DNA of 64,000 nucleotides from Pseudomonas sp. B21-040 (GTDB taxonomy: Bacteria; Pseudomonadota; Gammaproteobacteria; Pseudomonadales; Pseudomonadaceae). Below the pieces are notes generated by a model that saw nothing but the letters and a program-made list of their open reading frames with translations, ran no database searches and had not been told where the DNA came from. Made by a program: the position numbers and the translations under genes. Location: assembly GCF_024748695.1 (NCBI RefSeq), contig NZ_CP087176.1, positions 1,419,501 to 1,483,500 of the forward strand. The letters are read 5' to 3'. Shown here piece by piece: positions 16,460 through 26,037 of this stretch. Numbering within the stretch: the stretch's first letter is position 1; each line of letters opens with the position of its first letter.

Positions 16460-17884
16460 ATGTCGATACCACGCTTGAAGTCTTACCTTTCCATTTTTGC
16501 CACCGTGTTGGTCCTCGGTCAGGCGGCTGCTGTTCAAGCAGTCGAGTTGCCTGATTTCACCCAGCTCGTCGAGCAGGCCTCGCCTGCCGTGGTGAATATC
16601 AGTACCACCCAGAAACTGCCGGACCGCAAAGTGTCCGGGCAAATGCCGGACCTTGAAGGCCTGCCACCAGCGCTTCGCGAGTTCTTCGAGCGGGGCATGC
16701 CTCAGCCGCGCTCCCCTCGCGGTGATCGCCAGCGTGAGGCGCAGTCTCTGGGCTCGGGTTTCATCATCTCGCCTGATGGCTACATTCTGACCAACAACCA
16801 TGTGATCGCCGATGCCGACGAAATCCTCGTCCGTCTGGCTGATCGCAGTGAGCTGAAGGCCAAACTGGTCGGCACTGATCCACGCTCCGACGTGGCGCTG
16901 CTGAAAATCGAAGGCAAGGACCTGCCGGTCCTTAAACTCGGTAAATCCCAGGACCTGAAAGCCGGTCAGTGGGTTGTCGCCATCGGTTCGCCGTTTGGTT
17001 TCGACCACACCGTGACCCAAGGCATCGTCAGCGCCATCGGGCGCAGCCTGCCGAACGAAAACTATGTGCCGTTCATCCAGACTGACGTGCCGATCAACCC
17101 GGGTAACTCCGGTGGTCCGCTGTTCAACCTGAATGGCGAAGTGGTCGGGATCAACTCGCAGATCTACACCCGCTCCGGGGGCTTCATGGGGGTATCGTTC
17201 GCGATCCCTATCGATGTCGCGATGGATGTTTCCAACCAGTTGAAAGACGGCGGCAAAGTCAGCCGAGGCTGGTTGGGTGTGGTGATTCAGGAAGTGAACA
17301 AGGACCTGGCCGAGTCGTTTGGTCTAGAGAAACCGGCTGGTGCGCTGGTGGCTCAAATCCAGGACGACGGCCCGGCGGCCAAGGGTGGCCTGCAAGTCGG
17401 CGACGTCATTCTGAGCATGAACGGTCAGCCGATCATCATGTCGGCCGATCTGCCACACTTGGTGGGTGCGCTGAAGGCGGGCGCCAAGGCGAATCTTGAA
17501 GTCATTCGCGAAGGTAAGCGCAAAAACGTCGAGCTGACGGTTGGCGCGATTCCTGACGAAGGCAAAGAGCTGGATGCAACGCCTAAATCGGGCGTTGAAA
17601 TCAGCAGCAATCGTTTGGGTGTTTCCGTCGCCGAGCTGTCTGATGAGCAGAAGAAAACCTACGACCTCAAAGGTGGTGTGGTGATCAAGGAAGTGCAGGA
17701 AGGCCCTGCCTCGCTGATTGGCTTGCAACCGGGCGACATCATCACTCACCTGAACAACCAGGCCATCGGCTCCAGTAAGGAGTTCACCGAGATTGCCAAG
17801 GCACTGCCGAAGAACCGTTCGGTATCGATGCGGGTTCTGCGTCAAGGTCGTGCCAGCTTCATCACCTTCAAACTGGCTGAATAA
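16460..17884 (+). CDS. mucD: Periplasmic serine protease MucD (DegP/HtrA family)
   Basis: A 474-residue HtrA-type protease. The signal peptide ends near AAAVQAVE. The trypsin-like domain has histidine in TNNHVIADADE, aspartate in RSDVALLKIEG and serine in GNSGGPLF. Two PDZ domains follow (about residues 265-355 and 380-470). It removes misfolded envelope proteins and thereby restrains AlgU. GGGAG sits before the ATG at 16460; an in-frame ATG 90 bases earlier is rejected because it places a charged tail before the signal peptide. Confidence 0.95.
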   Translation: MSIPRLKSYLSIFATVLVLGQAAAVQAVELPDFTQLVEQASPAVVNISTTQKLPDRKVSGQMPDLEGLPPALREFFERGMPQPRSPRGDRQREAQSLGSGFIISPDGYILTNNHVIADADEILVRLADRSELKAKLVGTDPRSDVALLKIEGKDLPVLKLGKSQDLKAGQWVVAIGSPFGFDHTVTQGIVSAIGRSLPNENYVPFIQTDVPINPGNSGGPLFNLNGEVVGINSQIYTRSGGFMGVSFAIPIDVAMDVSNQLKDGGKVSRGWLGVVIQEVNKDLAESFGLEKPAGALVAQIQDDGPAAKGGLQVGDVILSMNGQPIIMSADLPHLVGALKAGAKANLEVIREGKRKNVELTVGAIPDEGKELDATPKSGVEISSNRLGVSVAELSDEQKKTYDLKGGVVIKEVQEGPASLIGLQPGDIITHLNNQAIGSSKEFTEIAKALPKNRSVSMRVLRQGRASFITFKLAE

Positions 17885-17903
17885 ACCGGTTGTCGGCTGA
17901 ATA

Positions 17904-17933
17904 AAAAACCGCCTCGAAAGAGGCGGTTTTTTT
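17904..17933 (+). terminator. Rho-independent terminator after mucD
   Basis: A 12-base stem AAAAACCGCCTC / GAGGCGGTTTTT with a GAAA tetraloop runs into a T-run. It lies between the convergent mucD and the M48 protease gene, and its A/T-rich arms let it work on both strands. Confidence 0.9.
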
Positions 17934-17954
17934 GTGCCTGGATTTTGCTGAGCG

Positions 17955-19388
17955 TCAGCCCATCATGTCCTTGATCATGCGCTCCTGTTCCATCAGCTCG
18001 CGTTGACGTGCATCGATACGCGAAGAAAGCGGGAAGTTGCTGCCGGCCTTACGCTTGGCGAAATCGAGCTGTTGAATGGCTTGGCGATAGTCGCCAACCA
18101 GCGCAAAGTATTCTGCACGAGCCTGATGCAAGCCGATGATGTTGCCCGACAGGCCGCGAGTCTCCGCCACCTGATACCAAACATCCGGATCGTCCGGACG
18201 CGACTTGAGCAGGCCTTCCAGGGCCTTCTCAGCATCGGCGGTGCGGTTCTGTTTCAGCAGCAAATCGACACGTATCTGATTCAGCGGGTAGTTGCCGGGG
18301 TATTGCGTGAGCATCCGCTCGACGCGTGATTGAGCGTCGGGCAGTCGATTGTTGGTGATGTCCAAATCGACCTGCGCCAGATTGTAGATGATCTCATTCG
18401 GTGATTTTGCCAGTAGCAGCTTGAGGTTCTCCCGAGCTTCATTGAGCTGGCCACCCTTGATTTGTGCGATCGCCAAACCGTAGCGCGCGACATCGTTTTT
18501 CGGGTTTTCCTCAAGCAAGGCACGGAAGCGCTTGGCGCCCAGGCCAGGGGTTTCTTCATAAATCAACTGGACCCGCGCACGAATCAGCTGATAACGCATC
18601 GTGTCTTCAATGCCGCCCTGTGGGGCTTGTTCGGCACGGTTGCGGGTGTCGGCGATCCGCGATTCGGTAACCGGGTGAGTCAGCAGAAATTCTGGTGGCT
18701 TGGCGTCATAGCGGTATTGGCGCCCCAGGCGCTCGAACATGCTCGGCATTGAGCGTGGGTCGTAACCGGCTTTTTCCAGATTGAGGATACCGATCCGGTC
18801 GGCTTCCTGTTCATTCTGACGCGAGAAACGCCGCTGTTCCTGAATCGCCGCCGCTTGCGTACCGGCAATGGTCGCAATCCCCGCATCGCCAGCACCGGCC
18901 GCCGCAATCACGATCCCGGCCAGCAGGGCGGCCATCATCGGCACCTGCATACGCTTTTGGGCTTCAACGCCACGGGCAAAGTGGCGTTGCGACAAGTGAG
19001 CCAATTCGTGAGCCAGTACTGACGCGTATTCGCCCTCGGTCTGCGCATTGAGGAACAAGCCGCCATTGACCCCGACAATCCCGCCGGGCGCCGCGAAGGC
19101 GTTGAGCTGTGGACTGTTGATCAGGATGAACTCCAGGCGCCGGTCATTGACCTGGCTGGTTTCCACCAGTCGGTAAACGCTGGATTCGACGTAATCCTTG
19201 AGTTGTGGGTCGTTGAGCTGCGCGACCTGGCTGCGCAACAGCGCCAGCCAGGCACGGCCCAACTGATATTCCTGTTGCGGCGAGACGATGGCAGAACTGG
19301 CGTCGCCGAGTGACGGCAGGTCGTCGGCAAAGCCCGGTGAGGCGAGCAGGCAAGCGAGCGTCAGCAGGGTAGGGCGCAAAAAAGTCAT
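17955..19388 (-). CDS. Periplasmic M48 metalloprotease with TPR domain (BepA-like)
   Basis: A 477-residue exported protease/chaperone. The signal peptide MTFLRPTLLTLACLLASPGFA is followed by the M48 domain with zinc motif HELAHLSQRH and downstream glutamate in NEQEADRIGI, then a TPR-rich C-terminal half. BepA proteins act on outer-membrane assembly and LptD. I chose the ATG at 19388; an in-frame TTG 21 bases upstream is weaker. It lies convergent to mucD, another envelope quality-control gene. Confidence 0.9.
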   Translation of the reverse strand: MTFLRPTLLTLACLLASPGFADDLPSLGDASSAIVSPQQEYQLGRAWLALLRSQVAQLNDPQLKDYVESSVYRLVETSQVNDRRLEFILINSPQLNAFAAPGGIVGVNGGLFLNAQTEGEYASVLAHELAHLSQRHFARGVEAQKRMQVPMMAALLAGIVIAAAGAGDAGIATIAGTQAAAIQEQRRFSRQNEQEADRIGILNLEKAGYDPRSMPSMFERLGRQYRYDAKPPEFLLTHPVTESRIADTRNRAEQAPQGGIEDTMRYQLIRARVQLIYEETPGLGAKRFRALLEENPKNDVARYGLAIAQIKGGQLNEARENLKLLLAKSPNEIIYNLAQVDLDITNNRLPDAQSRVERMLTQYPGNYPLNQIRVDLLLKQNRTADAEKALEGLLKSRPDDPDVWYQVAETRGLSGNIIGLHQARAEYFALVGDYRQAIQQLDFAKRKAGSNFPLSSRIDARQRELMEQERMIKDMMG

Positions 19389-19486
19389 GCACAAAGCCTT
19401 AGTCGACAAAGACCTTACTGTAGCCGGACACTTGGCTTGCGACCAGATATTCTAGGCAACTCAACCACCAGACCCGGAGTGAAGCA

Positions 19487-19726
19487 ATGACTGACACAGT
19501 AGCCCATGACGCCGAACTGGACGCCAGCGGCCTGAATTGTCCATTGCCGCTGCTCAAGGCCAAGATGGAGCTCAATCGCCTGGCCAGCGGCGCGGTGCTC
19601 AAGGTCATCGCCACGGATGCAGGTTCTCAGCGCGATTTTCGCACCTTTGCCCGATTGGCCGGTCATACGCTGCTTCGCGAAGAAGATGAGGCGGGTGTTT
19701 ACCGCTACTGGTTAAAAAAAGCCTGA
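19487..19726 (+). CDS. TusA-family sulfur-carrier-like protein
   Basis: A 79-residue protein with the TusA/SirA signature ELDASGLNCPLPLLKAK, where the cysteine of CPxP can carry a persulfide. TusA proteins relay sulfur for tRNA thiolation or other pathways. The specific partner is not evident. It stands between a divergent M48 protease and an AI-2E-type membrane protein, 31 bases before the latter. It may be a TusA paralogue rather than the tRNA-dedicated one. Confidence 0.88.
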   Translation: MTDTVAHDAELDASGLNCPLPLLKAKMELNRLASGAVLKVIATDAGSQRDFRTFARLAGHTLLREEDEAGVYRYWLKKA

Positions 19727-19757
19727 AACCGGCTGCGTTCGTTTCTAAGGAATATCG

Positions 19758-20828
19758 ATGTTCAAGGTGTTACGCGACTGGATTCAGCGCTATTTTTCCG
19801 ATGAAGAAGCCGTGGTGCTGGCCGTGCTGCTGGTTCTGGCATTCACGGCTGTCCTCACCTTGGGTGGCATGCTCGCGCCGGTGCTCGCCGGGATGGTGCT
19901 GTCGTATCTCATGCAAGGTCTGGTGGTCACCCTCGAACGTCTGCGTATACCCGGCGCCGTGGCGGTGGGGCTGGTCTTTGCGCTGTTCATGGGGGTGTTG
20001 CTGGTTTTCATTGTTGTCGTCGTGCCGCTGCTCTGGCATCAACTGATCACGCTGTTCAACGAGTTGCCCGGCATGCTCGTCAAGTGGCAGTCGCTGTTAT
20101 TGCTGCTACCCGAGCGCTATCCGCATCTGGTGTCCGATGAGCAGGTGTTGCGGGCCATTGAAGTGGCGCGCGGCGAAATCGGCAAATTCGGCCAGTGGGC
20201 GCTGACGTTCTCTCTGTCGAGTTTGCCGCTGCTGGTCAACATCATGATCTACCTCGTCCTGGTGCCGATCCTGGTGTTCTTCTTCTTGAAGGACCGGGAG
20301 ATGATCGGCCAGTGGGTGCGGGGCTACCTGCCCCGTGAACGGGCGCTGATCACCCGCGTCGCTCACGAAATGAACCGGCAAATCGCCAATTACATTCGCG
20401 GCAAGGTCATCGAGATTTTCATTTGCGGGGGCGTGACCTACATCGGTTTTGTGGTTCTTGGGCTGAACTACGCAGCGCTGTTGGCCTTGTTGGTGGGCGT
20501 GTCGGTGGTGGTGCCGTACGTCGGTGCCGTGGTGGTGACCGTGCCGGTCATGCTGATTGCCCTGTTCCAGTGGGGCTGGAGTGATCAGTTCATCTACTTG
20601 ATGGCGGTCTACGGGATTATCCAGACGCTGGACGGCAACGTGCTGGTGCCGTTGCTGTTTTCGGAAGCGGTCAACCTGCACCCGGTTGCAATCATTTGTG
20701 CGGTGCTGTTGTTTGGTGGGTTGTGGGGGTTTTGGGGGGTGTTCTTCGCGATTCCGCTGGCGACGCTGTTCAAAGCCGTGCTGGATGCGTGGCCACGCAA
20801 AGAGCCGGAAGTCGCGCCGCTGCTTTAA
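19758..20828 (+). CDS. AI-2E family transporter (PerM-like)
   Basis: A 356-residue polytopic membrane protein with about eight helices. The family-type segments VVPYVGAVVVTVPV and DGNVLVPLLFSEAVNLHP are present. AI-2E proteins (TqsA/PerM) are proposed exporters or ion antiporters, and the substrate here is unknown. It probably shares a transcript with the TusA-like gene 31 bases upstream. A REP pair follows. Confidence 0.88.
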   Translation: MFKVLRDWIQRYFSDEEAVVLAVLLVLAFTAVLTLGGMLAPVLAGMVLSYLMQGLVVTLERLRIPGAVAVGLVFALFMGVLLVFIVVVVPLLWHQLITLFNELPGMLVKWQSLLLLLPERYPHLVSDEQVLRAIEVARGEIGKFGQWALTFSLSSLPLLVNIMIYLVLVPILVFFFLKDREMIGQWVRGYLPRERALITRVAHEMNRQIANYIRGKVIEIFICGGVTYIGFVVLGLNYAALLALLVGVSVVVPYVGAVVVTVPVMLIALFQWGWSDQFIYLMAVYGIIQTLDGNVLVPLLFSEAVNLHPVAIICAVLLFGGLWGFWGVFFAIPLATLFKAVLDAWPRKEPEVAPLL

Positions 20829-20851
20829 TTCTTTAGTGAGGCTGATGGCCT

Positions 20852-20940
20852 CTTCGCGAGCCGGCTCGCTCCCACATTAGATCGCGTCAGTCAAAACAAC
20901 TCGGCCAACTAATGTAGGAGTGAGCCTGCTCGCGATAGCG
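20852..20940. repeat. REP pair (inverted)
   Basis: Two REP-type units in opposite orientation (20852-20878 and 20911-20940) share the Pseudomonas core of a GCGAG-rich palindrome and TCCCACA-like edge. They lie between convergent genes and may form a stable hairpin at transcript ends. Confidence 0.75.
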
Positions 20941-20961
20941 TCGGAACAGGCGCCAGATGAA

Positions 20962-21435
20962 TCAGGCCTTGTTCAGCGCTTGAGCAGCAGCCAGCACGGC
21001 ATCCACATGCCCCGGCACCTTTACGCCGCGCCATTCCTGACGCAGCACGCCGTCCTTGTCGATCAGGAACGTGCTGCGATCAACGCCCATGTACTCCTTG
21101 CCATAAAGCTTTTTCAGTTTGATCACGTCAAACAGTTGGCAAAGCGCTTCTTCCTTGTCGCTGATCAGCTCGAAGGTGAACGCCTGCTTGGCCTTGAAGT
21201 TTTCATGGGATTTGAGGCTGTCACGCGACACACCGAACACTTCGGTGTTGGCCGTTTTGAACGCTTCAAGCTGATCGCGAAAGCCCTGGCCTTCAGTGGT
21301 GCAACCCGGCGTGCTGTCCTTCGGATAGAAGTAAATCACCACCTGCTTGCCTTTCAGGCCCGCGAGGCTGACGGTCTGCCCATTGGTGGCGGGTGCTTCG
21401 AAGTCGGCAACCGGTTGGTCGATGGCAACGGCCAT
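20962..21435 (-). CDS. bcp: Thioredoxin-dependent peroxiredoxin (PrxQ/Bcp)
   Basis: A 157-residue peroxiredoxin that reduces hydrogen and organic peroxides. The peroxidatic cysteine is Cys45 in STPGCTTEGQGF. The resolving cysteine found five residues later in E. coli Bcp is absent; Cys99 in EEALCQLFD may serve, as in PrxQ members with the resolving residue in helix 3. It follows gcvR on the same strand, 10 bases apart. Confidence 0.93.
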   Translation of the reverse strand: MAVAIDQPVADFEAPATNGQTVSLAGLKGKQVVIYFYPKDSTPGCTTEGQGFRDQLEAFKTANTEVFGVSRDSLKSHENFKAKQAFTFELISDKEEALCQLFDVIKLKKLYGKEYMGVDRSTFLIDKDGVLRQEWRGVKVPGHVDAVLAAAQALNKA

Positions 21436-21445
21436 GAAAGCTTCC

Positions 21446-22006
21446 TTACATTGGGTTTTGTGGGCGCCACGGCTCGATCAGGGCATCCAGGTTCAGCGCG
21501 TCGGCGAAATCCAGGAACTGATCGCGCAACCAGCTGATCTGCACGCCGGCCGGCAAGGTTACGGTAAACGTGGCGTTGAGCATGGTGCCACCGGTTTGCG
21601 GTGCCTGGTACGTGTCACAGGTCAGGTTTTCCAGCTCGACGTTGTGGTCCATGAAGAATTGGCACAGCTCGTTAATGATGTCCGAGCGATAGGCCGAGCT
21701 GACATAAGCCACGTAAGGCAAGGCCTGAGGACGGTTCTCCAGGGCAGCGCTGCGCACCACGTTGACGGTGAACGCATGCTTTTTGGAGAGGCTCGGCAAA
21801 CTGCCTTCCAGGCGCGCCAGGGCGTCCCAGCTACCGGAGATCTCGAGGATCAACGCACTGCACTCGCCATGACGGGTCAGGCGGGACGTGACTACGGCGC
21901 AGCGGTTTTCATGGCTGGCGCGGCACAGGACGTTAGTCAGCTCCATGGGGTTGGCGCCGAGGGCACTGATGACAAGGAATTGTTCGCGAACTGTGGGGGT
22001 GGACAT
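21446..22006 (-). CDS. gcvR: Glycine cleavage system regulator GcvR (two ACT domains)
   Basis: A 186-residue protein with two ACT domains (about residues 8-80 and 95-175) and no DNA-binding motif, as in GcvR. That protein binds glycine and controls GcvA-dependent expression of the glycine cleavage operon. It diverges from dapA and is translated together with the peroxiredoxin gene, an arrangement common in Pseudomonas. Confidence 0.88.
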   Translation of the reverse strand: MSTPTVREQFLVISALGANPMELTNVLCRASHENRCAVVTSRLTRHGECSALILEISGSWDALARLEGSLPSLSKKHAFTVNVVRSAALENRPQALPYVAYVSSAYRSDIINELCQFFMDHNVELENLTCDTYQAPQTGGTMLNATFTVTLPAGVQISWLRDQFLDFADALNLDALIEPWRPQNPM

Positions 22007-22334
22007 GCAGCATTCCTAAAGCGATGAGCGGTCGATACGTCCAAGAGGGTTTTTACCGGGAACGAGCCTGCGAATGCGAATTCAAAAGGCCCGGGCCCAA
22101 GGTTGCAATATGCTCCAGTGTGGCAGGAGCGCGGGGCGGCAACGCTGGATCGGGGCTTGTGATGTCGTAACTGGAGGCTGGAATCTGGCGTACGACCTTA
22201 GTCAGTACCGATCAAAGTCTGAAGGGTAGCGAAAAGCAACGCCAAGGGGAATGGCGGCAGCGCAGTACTTTGCTTGTGCAAGCATCTTGGCGCCAGTACC
22301 ATTACGGCTCTCTTTTTCCGGCAGGAGCGGTTTC
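22007..22334. promoter_or_regulatory. gcvR/dapA divergent intergenic region
   Basis: These 328 bases between divergent genes hold no supported gene. They must carry the gcvR and dapA promoters, but I see no clear consensus elements beyond the dapA ribosome site GGAG at about 22324. Confidence 0.4.
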
Positions 22335-23213
22335 ATGATTGCGGGCAGTATGGTGGCACTGGTCACACCCATGGATGCACAAGGGCGTCTTGACTGGGAC
22401 AGCCTCAGCAAACTCGTGGACTTCCACCTTGAAAACGGCACTCATGCCATTGTCGCGGTCGGTACGACCGGCGAGTCGGCAACCCTTGATGTCGATGAAC
22501 ACATCGCTGTCATCAAGGCAGTGGTCAAGCAGGTCAACGGTCGCATTCCGGTTATCGCCGGCACCGGCGCCAATTCGACCCGCGAAGCCGTCGAACTGAC
22601 CCGCAATGCCAAAGAAGCCGGCGCCGACGCCTGCCTGCTGGTCGTTCCGTACTACAACAAGCCGACCCAGGAAGGCTTGTACCTGCACTTCAAGCACATC
22701 GCTGAAGCGGTCGACATTCCACAGATCCTCTATAACGTTCCAGGCCGCACCTCCTGCGACATGCAGGCCGAGACCGTGATTCGCCTGTCTACCGTGCCGA
22801 ATATCATTGGTATCAAGGAAGCCACCGGCGACCTGAAGCGTGCCAAGGCAATCCTTGATGGCGTGAGCAAGGACTTCATCGTGCTGTCCGGCGATGATCC
22901 GACTGCTGTCGAGCTGATCCTGATGGGCGGCAAGGGCAACATCTCCGTCACCGCCAACGTCGCACCGCGCGAAATGGCCGACCTGTGCGAGGCCGCGCTC
23001 AAGGGCGACGCCGAAACCGCACGGGCTATCAACGAAAAATTGATGCCGCTGCACAAGGACCTGTTCATTGAAGCCAACCCGATTCCGGTGAAGTGGGCTT
23101 TGGTGGAGATGGGCCTGATGCACGAAGGCATTCGCCTGCCGCTGACCTGGCTGAGCGCACCTTGTCATGAAACGCTTCGCACGGCCCTGCGCCAGTGCAG
23201 CGTCCTGGTTTAA
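22335..23213 (+). CDS. dapA: 4-hydroxy-tetrahydrodipicolinate synthase DapA
   Basis: A 292-residue TIM-barrel lyase condensing pyruvate with aspartate semialdehyde in lysine and diaminopimelate synthesis. Signature segments [19 protein letters not shown] (tyrosine of the proton relay) and GIKEATGDL (Schiff-base lysine) are all present. I chose the ATG at 22335 ([13 protein letters not shown]) over an in-frame upstream start. bamC follows after 17 bases, a conserved dapA-bamC pairing. Confidence 0.97.
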   Translation: MIAGSMVALVTPMDAQGRLDWDSLSKLVDFHLENGTHAIVAVGTTGESATLDVDEHIAVIKAVVKQVNGRIPVIAGTGANSTREAVELTRNAKEAGADACLLVVPYYNKPTQEGLYLHFKHIAEAVDIPQILYNVPGRTSCDMQAETVIRLSTVPNIIGIKEATGDLKRAKAILDGVSKDFIVLSGDDPTAVELILMGGKGNISVTANVAPREMADLCEAALKGDAETARAINEKLMPLHKDLFIEANPIPVKWALVEMGLMHEGIRLPLTWLSAPCHETLRTALRQCSVLV

Positions 23214-23230
23214 TTGAGGAAGTACAACGC

Positions 23231-24346
23231 ATGAAGCGAATGGCCGGACTTTCCGCACTTGCCTTGATTATCTCCAGCACCAGTGGCTGTGGATGGGTCT
23301 GGGGCCCGGAAGGTTATTTCCGTGACCGTGGTAGCGATTACCTGGAAGCGCAACAGACTGCACCAATGCAATTGCCACCGAATATCACCGACGCCAAACG
23401 CTTGGATCCGCTGCTGCCGATCCCGCGTAACGTGGCCGATGACACCGTCAAGGGCGAATACATTGTTCCTCGTCCGCAGCCGTTGTCGGCCTCTGTCGAA
23501 GCCAGTGCCTACACCTTGCAGAAAACCGGCGATTCGCGCTCTATCCTGGCGCAGAACCCGCCGGCTGAAGTCTGGCCAGTGGCAGTGCAGTTCTTCCAGG
23601 ACAACGGTTTCCGTCTGGATGAACAGCGTCCACAAACCGGCGAATTTACTACCACCTGGCAACATTCCGACGAACTGTCCGCCGCGATGGCCAAGCGTCT
23701 GAGCGCAGCCGGTGTCAGCACCGAAAGCCAAACCCGCGTGCGGGTGCGTATCGAGCCGGGCGTGCAGCGCAACACCAGTGAAGTCTATGTGGTCAGCGCC
23801 GAGCGTCCTGCCGGCAGCACGGCCGACGTGGACTTCACCAACCGTTCGGTCAACACCGGCCTGGACGCGGCGCTGGTCGACGACATGCTCGCCAGCATGA
23901 GCCGCATCTCGGAGAAGGGCGGTTCGGTCTCGATGCTGGCTTCGCGTGATTTCGATACACCGAGTCGCGTCAGCCTGAGCGAAGACGGCAGCGGTAACCC
24001 GGTGCTGAACGTCGGCAAAGACCTGGATCGTGCCTGGTCGAGCGTCGGTCGTGCGCTGGAACAGGGCGAATGGCGTGTTGAAGACATCAACCGCAGCCTG
24101 GGCCTGTACTACATCAACCTGTCCGAGAAAGCCGATAAGAAAGACGAGAAGCCCGGCTTCTTCAGCAGCCTGTTCGGCAGCGCGCCGAGCAAGGAAGAAG
24201 TTGAAGCCCGTGCCGAGCGTTATCAGGTTCGCCTGAGCAAGGTCGGTGAAAACGTCCAGGTTACAGTCGAGAAAAACATCAACACCGTGGCGCCGGCAGA
24301 CGTGGCGCGTAAAGTGTTGAGTGAGATTCAGGACAAACTGGGCTGA
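23231..24346 (+). CDS. bamC: Outer-membrane assembly lipoprotein BamC (NlpB)
   Basis: A 371-residue lipoprotein of the BAM complex. The signal peptide ends in a lipobox-like SSTSGC, giving a lipidated cysteine near residue 20. The long unstructured N-terminal segment that contacts BamD is followed by two helix-grip domains. The ATG at 23231 is preceded by GAGGAAG; the upstream in-frame start overlaps dapA. An MBL-fold gene follows after four bases. Confidence 0.92.
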   Translation: MKRMAGLSALALIISSTSGCGWVWGPEGYFRDRGSDYLEAQQTAPMQLPPNITDAKRLDPLLPIPRNVADDTVKGEYIVPRPQPLSASVEASAYTLQKTGDSRSILAQNPPAEVWPVAVQFFQDNGFRLDEQRPQTGEFTTTWQHSDELSAAMAKRLSAAGVSTESQTRVRVRIEPGVQRNTSEVYVVSAERPAGSTADVDFTNRSVNTGLDAALVDDMLASMSRISEKGGSVSMLASRDFDTPSRVSLSEDGSGNPVLNVGKDLDRAWSSVGRALEQGEWRVEDINRSLGLYYINLSEKADKKDEKPGFFSSLFGSAPSKEEVEARAERYQVRLSKVGENVQVTVEKNINTVAPADVARKVLSEIQDKLG

Positions 24347-24350
24347 TCAC

Positions 24351-25109
24351 ATGCGTTTTGCCGTTCTCGGCAGCGGTAGCCAAGGGAACGGCACGCTGGT
24401 AGCCAGCGATGACACGTACGTGCTGGTGGATTGTGGTTTTTCCTTGAGAGAAACCGAAAAACGCCTGCTGCGCCTGGGTGTGAATCCGGCGCAGTTGAGC
24501 GCGATACTCGTGACCCACGAACATGCCGACCACGTGCATGGCGTGGGTTTGCTGTCTCGGCGCTACAATCTGCCTGTCTACCTCAGTCGCGGGACCCTGC
24601 GCGGGATGCGCAAACCAATTGAACCGGCGGGCCTTCTGGCTGGCGGCGAGCAACTGCAGATCGGCGCACTGAGCATCGGCGTCATTGCCGTGGCCCACGA
24701 TGCACAGGAACCGACGCAGTACGTCTTCAGCGACGGTGAGCGGCGCTTCGGCCTGTTGACCGACCTGGGTTCGTATTGCAACAAGGTGCTGGACGGCTAT
24801 CGTGACCTCGATGCGTTGATGATCGAGTCCAACCATTGCCGTGACATGCTGGCTCGCGGTCACTACCCGTACTTTCTCAAGCAGCGGGTGGGCGGTGAAC
24901 TGGGACATTTGAACAACCACCAGGCGGCATTCCTGGTGTCTGAGTTGGGCTGGCAAGGCCTGCAACACCTGGTCCTGGCCCATCTGAGCAGCAAGAACAA
25001 CCTGCCGCAGCTGGCCCGGCAATGTTTTGTCGACACCCTCGGGTGCGACCCGGACTGGCTGCAACTGGCCGATCAAGATTCAGGGCTCGACTGGCGACAC
25101 ATCGCCTAG
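24351..25109 (+). CDS. MBL-fold metallo-hydrolase (YycJ-like)
   Basis: A 252-residue metallo-beta-lactamase-fold protein. Metal ligands are visible in HEHADHVHG, SNHCRDML, LGHLNNH and LAHLSSKN, so the binuclear site is likely intact. The family resembles YycJ/WalJ and related exonuclease-like hydrolases, but the substrate is not known. It lies between bamC and purC in an order typical of Pseudomonas. Confidence 0.88.
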   Translation: MRFAVLGSGSQGNGTLVASDDTYVLVDCGFSLRETEKRLLRLGVNPAQLSAILVTHEHADHVHGVGLLSRRYNLPVYLSRGTLRGMRKPIEPAGLLAGGEQLQIGALSIGVIAVAHDAQEPTQYVFSDGERRFGLLTDLGSYCNKVLDGYRDLDALMIESNHCRDMLARGHYPYFLKQRVGGELGHLNNHQAAFLVSELGWQGLQHLVLAHLSSKNNLPQLARQCFVDTLGCDPDWLQLADQDSGLDWRHIA

Positions 25110-25137
25110 CCCACCTACTTAGCAAGCGGAGCCCATC

Positions 25138-25851
25138 ATGGAAAAACGTGAAGAACTCTACCGCGGCAAAGCCAAATCGGTTTACAAGACCGACGACGCT
25201 AACCGCTTGATCCTGCTGTTTCGCAACGACACCTCGGCGTTCGACGGCAAGCGCATCGAGCAGCTCGACCGCAAAGGCATGGTGAACAACAAGTTCAACG
25301 CCTTCATCATGCAGAAACTCGAAGCCGCCGGCGTGCCGACCCAGTTCGACAAACTGCTGGGCGACAACGAATGCCTGGTGAAAAAACTCGACATGATCCC
25401 GGTCGAGTGCGTCGTGCGTAACTACGCCGCCGGCAGCCTGGTCAAGCGCCTGGGCGTCGAAGAGGGCATGAAGCTCAACCCTTACACTTTCGAACTGTTC
25501 CTGAAGGACGACGCCAAGGGCGACCCGTTCATCAACGAATCCCACGTTGTGGCTTTCGGTTGGGGCACCGCCGAGCAACTGGTTCGCATGAAAGAACTGT
25601 CGCTCAAGGTCAACGAAGTCCTGAGCAAACTGTTCGACGACGCCGGCCTGCTGCTGGTCGACTTCAAACTCGAATTCGGCGTATTCCACGACGGCTCCAT
25701 CGTCCTGGGCGACGAATTCAGCCCGGACGGCTGCCGCCTGTGGGACAAGGCCACCGGCAAGAAAATGGACAAGGACCGCTTCCGTCAGGGCCTCGGTGAC
25801 GTCATCGAAGCCTACGAAGAAGTCGCCAATCGTCTGGGCGTACCGCTTTAA
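25138..25851 (+). CDS. purC: SAICAR synthetase PurC
   Basis: A 237-residue enzyme joining aspartate to CAIR with ATP in purine synthesis. Family segments [31 protein letters not shown] and [14 protein letters not shown] are present and the length is standard. It ends 84 bases before tRNA-Ser, which is the island insertion point. Confidence 0.97.
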   Translation: MEKREELYRGKAKSVYKTDDANRLILLFRNDTSAFDGKRIEQLDRKGMVNNKFNAFIMQKLEAAGVPTQFDKLLGDNECLVKKLDMIPVECVVRNYAAGSLVKRLGVEEGMKLNPYTFELFLKDDAKGDPFINESHVVAFGWGTAEQLVRMKELSLKVNEVLSKLFDDAGLLLVDFKLEFGVFHDGSIVLGDEFSPDGCRLWDKATGKKMDKDRFRQGLGDVIEAYEEVANRLGVPL

Positions 25852-25896
25852 TCGACGCAAGCATCTGATAGCACGGAAAAAAATCGCAAAAGGGGG

Positions 25897-25935
25897 TTCG
25901 CTTCCGGCGAAAGTGTTGTTATGATGCGCGCCGTT
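25897..25935 (+). promoter_or_regulatory. tRNA-Ser promoter
   Basis: TATGAT (25920-25925) is a good -10 element, followed by a GC-rich discriminator GCGCGCC typical of stringently controlled stable-RNA genes. The -35 near 25897 is poor. Confidence 0.5.
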
Positions 25936-26025
25936 GGAGAGATGCCAGAGTGGCCGAATGGGACGGATTCGAAATCCGTTGTACCTTCACCGGTACCTAG
26001 GGTTCGAATCCCTATCTCTCCGCCA
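25936..26025 (+). tRNA. tRNA-Ser(CGA)
   Basis: A 90-base tRNA with acceptor stem GGAGAGA/TCTCTCC, a class II long variable arm (ACCTTCACCGGT), T-loop GGTTCGAATCC, discriminator G and encoded CCA. The anticodon is CGA within GGATTCGAAATCC, so it reads UCG serine codons. Its last 17 bases belong to the 20-base repeat used for island integration, and the tRNA remains complete. Confidence 0.97.
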
Positions 26026-26028
26026 TTA
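26009..26028 (+). repeat. Attachment site attL
   Basis: TCCCTATCTCTCCGCCATTA spans the tRNA 3' end and three bases beyond CCA. The identical 20 bases recur at 34326-34345. Confidence 0.93.
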
Positions 26029-26037
26029 TTCAAAAAG

